This document shows, one piece after another, positions 13,501 through 25,874 of a DNA stretch of 64,000 nucleotides (position 1 is its first letter; each line of letters begins with the position of its first letter). Source of the DNA: Epiperipatus broadwayi (lineage: Eukaryota; Onychophora; Udeonychophora; Euonychophora; Peripatidae); assembly GCA_028023455.1 (NCBI GenBank), contig JAQFVV010012512.1:2212413-2276412 (forward strand). The letters run 5' to 3'. The position numbers were made by a program, and so were the translations under genes. The notes under the pieces were generated by a model, which was not told where the DNA came from, did no database searches, and saw nothing but the letters and a program-made list of their open reading frames with translations.

Positions 13501-14040
13501 GTGAATTAAAAACTTGGATAATAATTTACTTAATTAAAAACTTGGATAATAATACAACTAACAGATAACAATTTACTTAGTGCTTTACCTTACATATTAT
13601 ATGATAAAAACAGAGATCAGTTTGCTACTCCAGTGCCATCTATAGTAAGGTTCATAATCATTAATTACCAGATTACAAATTTCCATCCTTAGATTGGCTT
13701 TTGATTTTATTAATAAGACTTGGTATGCAAAGCTGCTAATAATGAATGAGTCTATACATCTAACAATGATTTTTAATTGCATTATACAATTAACACTAAA
13801 AACTTGAAAATTAAAATACTCTGGCATTTTAAAGCAAAGTGAACCTTCTTGAACAATTATAAAGATCTAATTTCAGGTCAACAACTATATATTGTAGTAC
13901 TCTCAGTTTTTTATTAACTATAAGCACTTACATCACTGGCCTTGTTAATATTAATGACAACAATATTTGTTATCATCTAACAATATATGATAAACAAACA
14001 ATTCCATAATCAATGATTACCACATGATAGGACATTTAAA
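10580..14040. other. Intronic AT-rich DNA, nothing recognised
   Basis: No palindrome, transposon end or coding block could be supported in this 3.4-kb stretch. The short open frame at 13597-13827 on the minus strand has no coding character. Confidence 0.5.
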
Positions 14041-14049
14041 TTACTATCC

Positions 14050-14330
14050 TGAGTCTGTTTTGGGCTTTTGCCTCTATCAGTGAAATTTAGTATCAAAAGG
14101 GTGTTTTGAATTTCAGCCTTTAATATTGAATAGTGAAATGCAATTAAACATGTTTTCTAGATGCATAGTTGCACTGCTTTTAGCTATGGATCCCAATATG
14201 CATTAATAAAGTCAAAAGCCAGAAATTGGTCTGGGGGTGGAGATTTGAATGTACTACCATCTGGTAATCATTGATTGCCAAAATTTATTACAGATGGCAT
14301 TAAAGTAGAGAGTTCTTTTTTTGTCATATA
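14050..14330. mobile_element. Diverged arm of the CAAAACTCTCCATAC hairpin family
   Basis: Contains AAAGCCAGAAATTGGTCTGG and the 'TATCAGTGAAATTTAGTATC' type stretch, matching internal parts of 53448-53843. A similar piece is at 14710-14880. Confidence 0.4.
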
Positions 14331-14490
14331 TTATCAGAAGAAATTAATAAAGAACTAATGTATTATATGTAATTACTAGACTAGAATCAGATCTATATAA
14401 CTTTTCAAACAATTTGGGCATGAATTCAAAACATAGGAGAATTTTGAATTTCCTGCCTTTTAGTTTGAATAGCAAAATGAAGTTAAAGAT

Positions 14491-14679
14491 GATAAACAGA
14501 GCAAAACTCTCCATACAGTATTGCTACCTGTGCTAAACAGAGTAATCAATGGACACCAGAAGGCTTGTGCATAAAATCCCTATCTAATGCCTACTCATGC
14601 ACAAGCCTTCTGGCGTCCATTGATTACTCTGTTTAGCACAGGTGGCAATACTGTATGGAGAGTTTTGCTCTGTTTATCA
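14491..14679. mobile_element. Hairpin element, CAAAACTCTCCATAC family
   Basis: Left arm 14491-14573 and right arm 14596-14679 are near-perfect inverted repeats of about 83 bases with a 22-base loop. Arms include GCAAAACTCTCCATACAGTA and CCAGAAGGCTTGTGCAT. No coding capacity. Confidence 0.85.
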
Positions 14680-14949
14680 ACAATTAATGTGCTAATATAG
14701 GAAATGTGATCATGTGAAGTTAAAGATGATTGTTTGATCCCTAATATCAGTACTTCCAGATTTGAATCTCAAGCCTCTTTAATAAGGCAAAAGCAGAAAC
14801 TTCTTTATAGACTGGGGATATAAATACACCACTGACTGCTGATTGCTAAATCTATTATGGATGCCACTAGAATAGACAGTTGCTCGTGTTTTGTTATTTA
14901 TTAGATAATTGTCTAATAACTAAATATATCAGTAATTAACAAATATGGA

Positions 14950-15980
14950 TTGGTCATGACTAACCGCCATTTGGACTCGCCCTTTTATTACCAATAATTA
15001 ATAACAAAAATTTAAATTGTTAAAAAAAAAAAAATGACAACAGTAAAATACTAAAATTAAAAATGTAATCTTATGAATTAACTTTAAAATTTTACTATTT
15101 TGCATTAGCAGCGGCCATTAACACTTTTATATTAAAAATACATTTAATAAATTCAGAAATCAAAGAAATCCTTTAGTAAACGTCATAGCTCCATTTAATA
15201 ATCTTCACGCTTAAACGCCGACAAACACTGCCTTTGCATCACGTGATTAATTCCAAATTCGTAACAAGGTTATTAGGCTACTGGCTTTTATTAAAGCCAG
15301 TTGTCTCTTCTGAAATGCATTCAGAATTATTTTAATTTCTGAAGTTGAAAAAACTGATTTAAATAATAACTGATTTTAATCAGGTCATTAATAACCCTTC
15401 TTTCGTCTTTGAAAATTAATTAGGTTTATTACTTAGATTTACGGTTGCTTAACATATATAATAAATATAGCTTTATTTGAACTGTTATATGTAACCGCTG
15501 GCCTTGACTATCAAAATCAAACACAGTTGAATAGAATCTGAGCATCCCCACCCTATGAGGTTTTTCAGCCAACAAAAAATGGTATGTACGTATATACCAA
15601 TTGAAAAACCCACTGCAAGCCAGAAAGGTCTTCATCATTTCTATTAAGTTGTGGGAGAAGACAAAAAAAAAATATTCGGCAGACTAGCAATTATAATTAA
15701 TGCTATTTTATATTTTTTGTTATTTATTTTACAGATAATAATAATAATCAGATTGTTCGAAATATATCTATTATCTAAAAAAAAATTGTAAATTAAAACC
15801 TTAGAACAAGACAACATCTTAGATCGAAGTGCAAGCATACTGGAAAAAGAATGATCTATATTTATGCTATGGCAGTTATTTGCAATATTGGTGGAAGATC
15901 TGAGACGCAATTGTAAAAAAAAAAAACCCGTGACAACATATTCTATAGTGCAATGATTGTTCACTGTTTCATACGGTATT
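14950..15980. promoter_or_regulatory. CpG-richer patch, possible regulatory region
   Basis: By eye about 18-20 CpG occur in this kilobase, against only a few per kilobase in the flanks. It contains a TCACGTGA palindrome (15239-15246) and two GCCAT-type motifs (near 14962 and 15110). Long minus-strand open stretches (15429-15638, 15644-15964) have no recognisable product. A promoter or a recently inserted, less mutated sequence could both explain it. Confidence 0.25.
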
Positions 15981-16019
15981 GAAAGTGGATATATTTATTA
16001 GAAAGATTTAAATTTAACA

Positions 16020-17560
16020 TTCTTTCTAAAATATGATTTTTTTTCTACAGTACTTCTATATGTAATATATAGGGGTTTGAACTCAGACTTTCACACGACC
16101 ATCAAACAACCATGCTATCTCATACCGCTGATACATTTGATCACACACATGTCGAAAAGATAAATAATCACCAATATACGCAATTCATGCTAAACTAGCA
16201 CCACTTGTCAGTTGCTTTAGATTATCATCTCCACATATATATACAATCAAAGCTCAGCTTATATTAAGGTAGCCAATCTTCATACTTTAATGGACAGGCT
16301 TCAAACCACCTCCACCCCACAACTCTTCAGTCGCCCATTTCATTGAAAAACTGTTGCTGGAGCGGTCAAAGTCCACCTTAGTGTCAACCTTCTCATCCTA
16401 CCCATGTTGACCACAAGTCATTCTGACCCCTCATGTACAAGACATAATCTATTTACATACATATATGAGGGATGGGCAGACCTTAAAGCACTATATTTTG
16501 AAAATATGATTTTTTTCTACAGTACAGGGATTTGCATACCTGCACTTCTATACGTAATGTATAGGGGGTTTGAACTCAGACTTTCACAAGCCTATCCATT
16601 AAAGTATGAAGATTAGCTATCTTAATATAAGCTGAGCTTTGATTGTATATATGTGTGGAGATGATAATCTGTACCAACTGATGAGTGCTGGTTTAGCACA
16701 AAATAAGAATATTGGTGATTATTTATCTTTTCGACATGTGTGTGATCAAATTATCAGTGGTATGAGATAGCATGAATCACTGAGGGTCATGTGAAAGTCT
16801 GAGTTCAAATGCTTATATATTACATATAGAAATGCAGGTTTGAACTCAGACTTTCACAAGCCTGTCCATTAAAGTAGGAAGATTAGCTACCTTAATATAA
16901 GCTGAGCTTTGATTGTATATATGTGTGGAGATGATAATCTGGACCAACTGATGAGCACTGGTTTAGCACAAAATAAGTATATTGGTGATTATTTATCTTT
17001 TTGACATGTGTGTGATCAAATGTTTCAATGGTACGACATAGCATGGATCATTGAGGGTCGTGTGAAAGTCTGAGTTCAAACCGCTATATATTACATATAG
17101 AAGTGCAGGTATGCAAAAGCCTGTACCGTAGAAAAAAATCATATTTTCAAAATATAGTGCTTTAAGATCTGCCTTTCCCTCGTATATGTATGTAAACGGA
17201 TTATGTCCTGTACATGAGGGATCAACATGGGTAGGATGAGAAGGTTGGCACTAAGGTGAGCTTTGAGCGTTTCAGCATCAGATTTTCAATGAAATGGATG
17301 GCTGAAGAGTTGTTGGATGGAGTGCTTTGAAGCTTATCCATTAAAGTATGAAGATTAGCTATCTTAATATAAGCTGAGCTTTGATTGTATATATGTGTGG
17401 AGATGATAATCTGGACCAACTGATGAGCGCTGGTTTAGCACAAAATGCATATCGGTGATTATTTATCTTTTCGACATGTGTGTGATTAAGTGTATCAGAT
17501 GTATGAGATAGCATGGATGTTTGAGGGTCGTGTGAAAGTCTGAGCTCAAACATTTTTTTA
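16020..17560. repeat. Rearranged cluster of a dispersed repeat in both orientations
   Basis: At least four partial units of one repeat lie here, the first (16060-16440) inverted relative to the later ones. Diagnostic stretches are GATAATCTGGACCAACTGAT, TATCTTTTCGACATGTGTGT, GTGTGAAAGTCTGAGTTCAA and CATGGGTAGGATGAGAAGGT. Unit ends carry CTGTACCGTAGAAAAAAATC or its complement. The AGTTCAAACCC stretch resembles a pol III box B, but no convincing A box was found. No ORF. Single units occur at 28497-28885 and 4833-5030. Confidence 0.8.
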
Positions 17561-18440
17561 AAGCAAATTTTAAAAAGAAATGGTTAAAAACGCAGTTATT
17601 TTATCTCTGGATAATAAGAATTAAAAGAAAAAAGAGAGAATATTTAATTGCTATTATTATTATTTTTAATACCATAATAACATGATTCAAATTTTAAAAG
17701 ACAACTATGCACATGTATTAAACCACTAAACATCACATGATCACCATATATGTTATTGGGACCTTGATTTGAAAAACAAAGATGTACATTTTAATAAAAT
17801 GTGTTTCTATGATTCTGAATCAAGGCCAAAGAGCAAAATAAAATGATAACTATTAAATAATAAAATATGTATAATCAATAAATCAATATTTCCCTGTGTG
17901 TGCGTGTATATATGTATGTGTATGAAGAATAGGCGAAATACAATTTACAATGAGAGGAATGAAGCATTATAGTAGGCTTCCATCTGCTGAATAATAATGG
18001 TTAATAGTTATCCATTTTTTTATAAAAGTCTTATAATCATCTGCAGAACAATTATATTTGTCCATCTAAGTTAGCTACAGATGATTTACTTTAACCTGTT
18101 TAGTTGCAAACTCCACCTTTTTATTTGAGTGGGCCATAATGAGACTCTCATCCACACTTTTCCATATTTGATCTTTTTTTTTTTTTTACAGTTAAACCTA
18201 TTTTTTGTATTACCTATTGATAATTTTAGCATTATTTGTTACAAATGTAAGCTTTCAAACAATAGTTAGTCTAAAAGTTAATATTTGATCTTTGCAAAAT
18301 ATGAAATTTCTAAACAGAGTTTTTATTGGACATAACTCATATATTCAAAAAGTTAATAGAATAAGTATTAAATATATGGATTCCATTCAAAGATACTTAA
18401 GATTCATTATCATTTAAAAAAGAAAATACATCTTAAAAGT
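17561..18440. other. Intronic AT-rich DNA, nothing recognised
   Basis: Only a trace of the hairpin-family leader (AACATCACATGATCACC, 17726-17742). Confidence 0.45.
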
Positions 18441-18446
18441 AAAGCT

Positions 18447-18525
18447 AACCCGCAACAACTGTCTGCAACCAACTGCTTTGATCGCAAGGTGGCTACGCTA
18501 ACCTCTCGGCTAACAACGCTTAACA
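18447..18525 (-). mobile_element. tRNA-derived SINE, truncated copy
   Basis: Minus strand starts GTTAAGCGTTGTTAGCCGAG and continues through the anticodon-like region to GTTGCGGG, ending before the box B and A-tail. Same family as 56106-56217. Confidence 0.65.
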
Positions 18526-19250
18526 AGATTAAATTTATTGATGTTAAAATTTGTAAAAAAGCATTTACCATTTAAAAAGGGCCATTCTATTTTACCCAGT
18601 AAAAACAGTTTCCATTTGCCACAATAATTTTTTTAAGAGTTGTCTTACTTAAAATAAATGTTTTGAAATAATATCTAATTGTACTGATATAATTTTTTTG
18701 GCTTAAAATAAGTATTTTACATAACTATTGTATAAATATTCTTTAATATGTAAACAAATAACTGAAAATTATAATTTTGCTTTAGACATGTTATTTTTTA
18801 TGTTATTTGCCTTCAGGCTGAAACCCTTCACTAATCAGAAATTGTCATTTTTATTGACATCTAAAGGGATTTATATCATAGATTTTATGTGCAAATTAGA
18901 TATTGTAAAAAGGCTGTTATGATGCTGAATCTGCAGATTTGTTTTCAACTAATAATTTTAAAATCATACCTGTATAAAACTGTGCTTAGTAACGTAAGGT
19001 TATATATAGGCTTAAAAGATAGAGAAGGTATAGTGATTGCAATGCTACTTAATGCTGAAAAAGCAAGCACACATAGTGTGATGTTGCCATTATTCAGGTT
19101 AAAACTATTTAAAAAATTCAAATTGATTTGGAACTTGACAAAAATGAGAAAATTTATTTTGCCTGGCTTTAAATTCCAATCTGTGGGTATGGCAGAAACA
19201 TATACTATCACATAAGGCTTATATATCTTTAGAGTCTATATAAATACACT
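18526..19250. other. AT-rich DNA with overlapping weak ORFs, no known feature
   Basis: 18889-19215 (+) and 18945-19211 (-) are open but share no recognisable motif and lack coding-like composition. Confidence 0.4.
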
Positions 19251-19252
19251 GG

Positions 19253-19353
19253 ACCATAAATAAAGGTGGGATTCCACCTTTATTGTTAAAAGAAGATTGT
19301 CTTGACAATAATTTGAAATTGTTAATATTGGGATTATCTAAGTATTGACTGGC
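19253..19353. mobile_element. Half copy of the CAGTCAAC hairpin MITE
   Basis: Carries the central palindrome GGTGGGATTCCACC and the right arm ending TAAGTATTGACTGGC. The opposite half to that at 9300. Confidence 0.6.
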
Positions 19354-19534
19354 TTTTAATGAGATATATAAAGATAGAGAAATAGCATCAGAAACCTTGT
19401 GGTTATAGACCTCTACTGGTGGCTTAAATATGCACATACATGGGCATACAGATAACTACTTCTGTCAGTATAGTAAAGAATCATTGAAACTTGAATTTGA
19501 TTAACTAAGGTTTATTAGCATGAAAATCTTAAGT

Positions 19535-19557
19535 TTATATATATATATATATATTTT

Positions 19558-19600
<43 letters not shown>
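19535..19600. repeat. (AT)n followed by a 29-base T run
   Basis: AT runs lead into an uninterrupted T run (19572-19600). The T run could be the A-tail of a minus-strand retroposon, but no body was recognised. Confidence 0.8.
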
Positions 19601-19603
<3 letters not shown>

Positions 19604-19679
19604 GTATTCAGGTTATATTTTTTGATCGTTATATATCAAATCATTCCTACAAAATATTACACAATTATAGGTTTCAAAT

Positions 19680-20270
19680 TGCAATTTTAGCAACTTATAT
19701 CTTACCACCTCCATGACATTTAATTTAAGCTTTAATAAATAATAGATGCCAGATGATAGTATTTAATGAATCTCTATCCAGTGCTGTCCTATTTAATATC
19801 CTCAGATTAGTTTTAACCATATGACCTTCATCACTGATAAACTTTGGTTTTTGTAGAAATACATTTAAACCTTTAGGATTTTTTACATCTTTTGTCTGGT
19901 AGCTATCATTTGCCTCTTTCACACTATCAAGTTATCAGCTCAAACAAAAAAAACATAAATGTTTCAATCTTCAATTTCTATATATTATGGTGTCCTTACT
20001 TTTATAATAACTATAAATTCCTATATTCTGTTTCCAGGATTTGTTATAAACCAATAAGATTTTACACAGGTCACATGACTTTAGCTTATATATTGATAAT
20101 TTAGCAACATACATTTTTCTTTCACCATTTTCATGTCATTTATTATAAGCTTTAGTAAGTAATAAATATTATATGATAATACTTGTCATATCTCTATCCA
20201 GTTCTATGCTATTCAATACCACCTTTCAAGATTATCCCTTTCACCAGTAAGAAGCTTTGGAATTTGAAAA
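19680..20270. repeat. Tandem pair of a diverged ~150-base repeat
   Basis: 19680-19850 and 20104-20270 share the order AGCAAC-TAT, ATGACATTTAATTTAAGCTT, AATAATAGAT, ATCTCTATCCAGT and CACTGATAAACTTTGG (or CCAGTAAGAAGCTTTGG). The latter motif recurs inverted near 20650 and in the CAAAACTC hairpin family. Confidence 0.5.
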
Positions 20271-21526
20271 AGAAAGAAATTTATTAAGCACTATCATCTG
20301 ATATCTACAATTCAATAAAACTTTCAGTGAATATGGAAGAGGTGATGAAAGAAAAATGTATGCTGTTAAAAATAAAGTGATAAGATAAAATCATATGATA
20401 TTTTATTAGTTTATGCTAAATTCTGGCCACAGAATTGAAATGCTTAGAGTTTCTAAAAACCATGAACACCATAATATAGAAATTGAACTGGTTCCAGATC
20501 TAAATGACTATACAAGCAGGTTGATTAGGATGAAAACATATTTTTCCAAGATGGACTGATAGCATAATAGTATAAAAGAGACGTAAATGATGACTGTCAC
20601 TGGGAAGGTGTTTTAGATCCCAAACATTCAAGGGCACTGTCCCAAAATCCAAAGCTTCTTACTGAATGAAAATAACAAACTTAAGACTAGATTGGGAATA
20701 TTAGATAAGACATTGCAGGATATAGATTATTCCTCAGAGAGTTGAACTTACTGTTCACCCATATATATCTATTTATTTTTTATAGATGGGATTTGCTCTA
20801 TGTTAACCTTAATTTAAAGTGTTACTTTTTTTTCAGAAAGAACAACTATTAATATATTACCCTCTGTAAATATCACCATTATGTTCTATAATTCCTTCAG
20901 CTCAGAACATGAGTTCTTATGATATATGGAAGACTTTGCATTTGATATGAGACTAACGAGAGAAGAATGGTGTACACTATTAAATAATTTAAATAACAAA
21001 ATTATTTATTTCAGATAATCCTCATTGATATATTGAAATTACAAATAAACATTATTAGTTTCTAGAGGATTTGAACACAGGATATTTCAATATAGTTGTA
21101 TTTAGCTATTACTTTAATAATAAAATAAAATAATAAACATTGAAAATAAATTATATTAAAAACTAAATGTAAATATATATTTACAAAAAAATATTGAGTT
21201 ATTGTATTCTTAATATTCGTAAACAATTAAAAACTTTTTTAATATATAAAATAAACTTTATTAATTACAAATAACATATATCCAGGAGGAACAAAAAATA
21301 CATGACATACATAGCTTATAAAAATATAATCATTACGACTAGTGCTTGCAGGCAGATGAAAATGATTCAGTTTGATGTACATGAATGTATAATTTATATC
21401 ATTCTACAATAATGCACAACTAAGAAAAATATTGTTCTGCCAAATTTTGCTCATATTACTTCTAGGTAAATATATTAGAGCATGCGTCTTATATTACTTA
21501 TTACTATTATTTTTTAAGAATATTAC

Positions 21527-21641
21527 TTTTTTTTTCCATATGTCATAGCATTGGCCGGGAGGCGAACCCCCAACAACCGTCTGCAACCAACTGCTTGCTT
21601 GCAAGGCGGCTGTACTAACCTCTCAATTAACAATGCTTGAC
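21527..21641 (-). mobile_element. tRNA-derived SINE
   Basis: Minus-strand SINE with box B (GGGTTCGCCTCCC) and a short A-tail. Box A is decayed (TTAATTGAGAGG). Imperfect target duplication (AAGAATATTACTTTT and AAAAATATTAATTTT) flanks it. Confidence 0.75.
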
Positions 21642-22079
21642 AAAAATATTAATTTTTGTTGCCAAAAATTACAGAGCAGTTGTGCAAGTCACATGGTTCT
21701 AAGAGTTTGAATAATTATGATTGCACTCTAAGAATTAAAAATTTTAATATTTTTCAGAAGCAGTTGTTTTAGATTAATTATTTGCTTATGAAATATCAAA
21801 TCCCATAGTATGAGATGTATGGATAGGTTTGAAAAATGTGTATCATATCTTCTGTATGATTATTACAAAAGACATATGTAAGATCCAGATTTAATTTAAA
21901 ATGATTAATTGGAAAGTTTTTGTTATGTCAAGTAATAGATTAAAGAAAACTTTCAATCATGATTGAGGAAGAAACATATTTTGGAATATTGTTTGGCAAT
22001 TGGAAGGGTTGACCATAGATGTTTGTTATGATATATAATTTTTTTAAATCTTTAAATTAAACACCAACTGAAAATTTGA

Positions 22080-22340
22080 TATTATAATTATCTAACAGAT
22101 CTACATGCTTAATAGCTAATCTGTGTGATCAGTAAAAAGGAAACGACTAGCATATGAAATGGCGAAAGCAATGCAATAAGTGGAGGAGTGGCTTTTGAAG
22201 ATTGGATTAATTAAGGTTGCCATGTATATTTTAGCTCTGATAAAGTAGATAAATGATTGAGGACATATTAGATTAAAACCACTTTTCAAATAGGAAAACA
22301 AACACCTGTAATTATTAGATGTGATGATGATCCTCACAAT
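22080..22340 (+). repeat. Dispersed repeat shared with 42680-42930
   Basis: Shared stretches include GTGTGATCAG, AAGCAATG-CAATAAGTGGA, GAGTGGCTT, GAAGATTGGATTAATTAAGG and GCCATGTATATTTTAGCTCT. The two copies have the same orientation. Translations are broken; the class is unknown. Confidence 0.6.
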
Positions 22341-23698
22341 TGTGTGTTTTTATTGTGGTCATGATATTTTAACACTAGTGCTAAACAGATGCACCATGAA
22401 TTATAGCCAAGCAATTATACCACCCAAATTACAATTAACTATACAAACATTTACTATAGGGCAAAACAATTTTGGGAAGAAAGCTTTTACTTTTGTATTG
22501 AACTTGCTTATGACCATGTGATTTAAATGATAGCTTAATTGTGTTTTAGATAAATTGATTACATATATTGTTTTAGATAAACAAAAAACTTATAATAATG
22601 CTTATTCACCTAATACATCTGACAAAATATCTTAGTAATGTTTTTTATAGCCTTCACCTAAAGAACAATTCTAACCATTAGCCTCAACTTATGTTTTTAC
22701 TCTTGTTTTAGTGATGTATTAATTAGTACTAATCTTTGTTTATTCTTTCTTTTTATTATTTTCTTTTAATTAACTATTATTAATTACTGTTATTTTTTTT
22801 TGTTCTTGTTTTTTCTTTAATTAACTCATTTAATTACTTCGTTTTTGACTGAATCTAATTTTAATTAAATTGCTAAATGGATTTACACATTTTATTTTTA
22901 AATACAAAATTCATTCCGACTTTTGGAAAAATTAGTTTAAATTATTTAATTTTTACTTTATGCATTGTTTATTTTTTCTATCTTAGTCTCTTTCATCTGA
23001 TCTGTAAGAAACTATATACTATTTGTTTATAACCTTCTCCTAAATCAATATTTATAAATAAAGAATGCATGGCTTTTTCGCAGCTATGCTTATTTTGAAG
23101 ATCGCAGGGATTTTACAAAAGCTTTAATTTTAGTGAATTACACAAAAAATCATTTTTATGAATAAATATATCATTATTGCCATATTTTATTTTATTTAAA
23201 TTATATAATCAGATGAATACGTCATCAATCAAAATAATTAATGTATTTTTTTACTTTGTTATATTTTAAAATGTGTGAATTGTCCCTTAATTTAAATCTG
23301 ATTAATTGCAATGGATTGTAATGTATGATCTTGCTATAACTAGCTGTGGGTGGGGTTTTGGATTTATATAACTAAAAATAACTGACATAAAAACAATTAT
23401 TGACTATTGAGAGTTTGTATTAAGATATGTCTAAGAATAAAAAAAAACTGAGATTCTCTAATTCAGTGTTTCCCAACCTGTGGTACGCGAGTTGCTGGTT
23501 GGTGGTACACGAAAAATAATCAATAATGGTGGACATAAAAAAAAATTAAATCATAAAAATATAGAAACGTTTTTTCCTATAATTCATAAAAATTATTTTA
23601 ATTAATAATATTATACAGTAAAGTTGTTAATATGTACAGTCGATAACGATCTTTAATGTTAATGATAAAATTGAAAGTATGATTAAGAAATTAGATTT

Positions 23699-24240
23699 TT
23701 GGAAACAGTAATATATATAAGTATCAAAAACAATCAACTGGAAGTATTCGAAACTCTACATATTTTTTTGTTTGAAAATAAGGTTAGTCTGTCTCAAGAT
23801 ATACGAGAAAATATAATAGCACATTTAACAGGATTAAAATTGTCTTTCATGGAATATTTTCCAAAACCCGAAAACACAAATGATAATTGGATTTCAAACC
23901 CCTTCTATGCAGAAAATTTAGAAAAAACTACATCATTATCAATAAAGGATAAAGAAAATTTAATAGAATTATCATGAGACAGAATTTTACAAGTAGAATT
24001 CAAACGACACAATCTAATTAATTTTTGGTTAAACATTAAAGAATATGAATAACTTTCTGAGAAAGCTCTTAAATTATTATTACCGTTTACTAGTACGGAA
24101 TTGGTAGGAAGAGCTTTTTCTTCATATATTTTTTAAAAAATAACAGATTGAACACAGCTGTAGACTTTTGAACCAAATTTCAAAAAATTATGTTGTTCGA
24201 AACAAGCACAAAGATCCCATTAAATTTATTTTACAAAAAT
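23699..24240 (+). pseudogene. hAT transposase fragment (C-terminal dimerisation region)
   Basis: The first open part (23699-23974) reads as the region before the dimerisation domain, with LTGLKLSFMEYFPKP and NWISNPFY. After a TGA, the frame continues FWLNIKEYE, a stop, LSEKALKLLLPFTSTELVGR and AFSSYIF. That is the 'FW...L..A..LL.F.ST....FS' core of the hAT dimerisation domain. Stops and frame changes make it non-functional. It resembles the ZBED5/SCAND3-like group of hAT proteins. The BED zinc finger and most of the catalytic core are missing. Confidence 0.75.
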
Positions 24241-24344
24241 GTTTGATTATGATAAGAAAATATACTAATTGTTTTTTTATTATTTTGTGTTTTTATTAAA
24301 ACCATTTATTAGTAAATGAAATATGACAAAATAGTAGATAAATA

Positions 24345-24720
24345 ATGAGTCGGATCAAGGCAAATCAATCTAAATTACTTAATTTGAAAGAATGTATCAG
24401 AAAAGGATCATACCCAGAAATTAGACTCTCATTAATTCTTGATCATCTATTGTGGATTACTAGATGTAAGCTAGTATTTAATCATCAAAATTTTAATCCT
24501 ATTAACTTCATGCTGAACAATATAAAGAAAACAAGAGGTTATTTTTACCATGACTTGGAACATGCTGGATTTATCCTCTCCATTGCCCAACCAATAGCAA
24601 GATGCTCCAAAAAAGAGAAAACGGACTCAAATTCGGGAAAACCAAATGAAGGAATGAGAAAACACTTTGAACAAAATATGTACCAAATAACCTTTAATGT
24701 AATAATGTAATCTTTAATAA
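24345..24720 (+). pseudogene. LINE C-terminal fragment nested in the hAT element
   Basis: A 121-codon open stretch reads LLNLKECIRKGSYPEIRLSL followed by LWITRCKLVFNHQNF and KKTRGYF. It aligns by eye with the end of the LINE fragment at 32340-33221 (NLQESIETG...IRLS...LW..., F..., K-TRD), so it is the tail of a non-LTR ORF2. It ends close to a TAATAATGTAAT 3' end. No RT part is present. Confidence 0.55.
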
Positions 24721-25367
24721 ATTATTTTGGAAAAAATATGAAACTTTGAACAAACACATACATATAAATATGTTACAGTGAGTTTATAATTTGGCATGAT
24801 GTTTAGGCATGTTTCAATGTAATTTGTCTCATTATGAGATGTGAATACATACATGGTCACCCTATAATATTTATAATGCAAATAAAATAACACACTCGCA
24901 ATAACAAATTTCACGAAATACAATCATTTGTACAAAGTGATACAATTTAGCGTGATGTACTACCAAGTGGTACGTGAGCCAAAAAAGGTTGGGAAATGCT
25001 TTGGCCAGGGTGTTTTGTTCAGTGCATTAATTTGTCCAAATCGAGTCTAACTCTGATGATTTAATAAGTCTTCACTATCTCAATTATTCATTCAATATTT
25101 ACTATTAATTGATATTTAACTACTTTTAATAAATAGAAAAAGACAAAACATTGACACCTTAATGGTCAATGGTCAATGCATTTTTATATAAAAAATTTAA
25201 CGATTAAATTGAACTTTGCTAATATTGAATTTTGAAAAAGAAAGTATAAAAATTTCAGATTCAATTTACTTATTAGTGGTGGTTAATAACATGCATAAAA
25301 AATTAAAAATTAAATCGTCTCTGAGTGTCACATGATTACCATTTCTTATGCTTGCTCATAAATATTA

Positions 25368-25474
25368 TTAAAACAGACCAAACTGTCCATACAGCAGTGT
25401 CACTCAGTGCATCCACTGATTACTTTAGCTTGCACTGAGTGGCACTACTGTATGGAGAGTTTTGCCTGTTTTAA
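25368..25474. mobile_element. Short hairpin of the CAAAACTCTCCATAC family
   Basis: Inverted ends TTAAAACAGACCAAACTGTC and AGAGTTTTGCCTGTTTTAA, with a central CATCCACTGATTACTTTAGC. A deleted version of 53448-53843. Flanked on the left by the family's CACATGATTACCATTTCTTA leader. Confidence 0.75.
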
Positions 25475-25874
25475 TTTTCATCTCTGCGTGCTTTGTTTTA
25501 ATTTCTTTAATATGTTTCATTTATTTTTCATATATATCTTCATTCCATAAATGCAAAAAACAAATTTTAATCAAACTCTGTATTAACACAGCCTTGAATA
25601 TTTAAGATTGATAATAGATTTTGAAACATTGTCCTAATACTTCTAAAATAAATTAAAAATTAAGAAATTACGAAATGTTTATTTATTTCTACACATATTC
25701 ATGTGTGTGAATATTTATATGTTTATGAGCATTCAAAATGTTGTATGAGTGCAAATTCATTGCAAACACAAATGTTACACATTAATGCATATGCAAGTTT
25801 TTTGTAAGATACTGTATTTGTAATTTGTGATTTTCTAATAGTTTCAATTTCTTTTTTCTCACTTTTCCTATTAG

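Larger units (their letters stand above)
23464..25003 (+). mobile_element. Degenerate hAT DNA transposon with a LINE insertion
   Basis: The left terminal repeat CAGTGTTTCCCAACC with TGTGGTACGCGAG is matched at the right by GGTACGTGAGCC and GGTTGGGAAATGCT. This is the terminal signature of ZBED-like hAT elements. The right tip has decayed and no 8-bp duplication is visible. The inside carries broken transposase C-terminal sequence (23699-24240) and a LINE fragment (24345-24720). It sits within intron 1 of the NTF2-like gene, about 870 bases before the second exon. Confidence 0.8.
4291..25874 (+). other. Intron 1 (about 21.6 kb) of the NTF2-like gene
   Basis: Inferred from the phase-matched exons on either side. 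It begins GTAAG and ends TTAG. It contains foldback elements, an RTE fragment, SINEs, hairpin families, the 16-17.5 kb repeat cluster and a degenerate hAT element. No alternative exon inside it is convincing; weak candidates at 8537 and 20837 are discussed under findings and rejections. Confidence 0.7.

Noticed and set aside
18889-19215. 108-codon plus-strand ORF and its minus-strand partner
   Set aside because: Both strands open over the same bases, no motif, no splice context; judged chance.
20837-20925. Open stretch after TTTTTTTTCAG that fits phase 1 from the exon at 4290 (starts RTTINILPSVNITIMF)
   Set aside because: No donor follows before a stop, it shows no NTF2-like pattern, and the exon at 25875 continues the domain properly. 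Could still be a rare alternative end.
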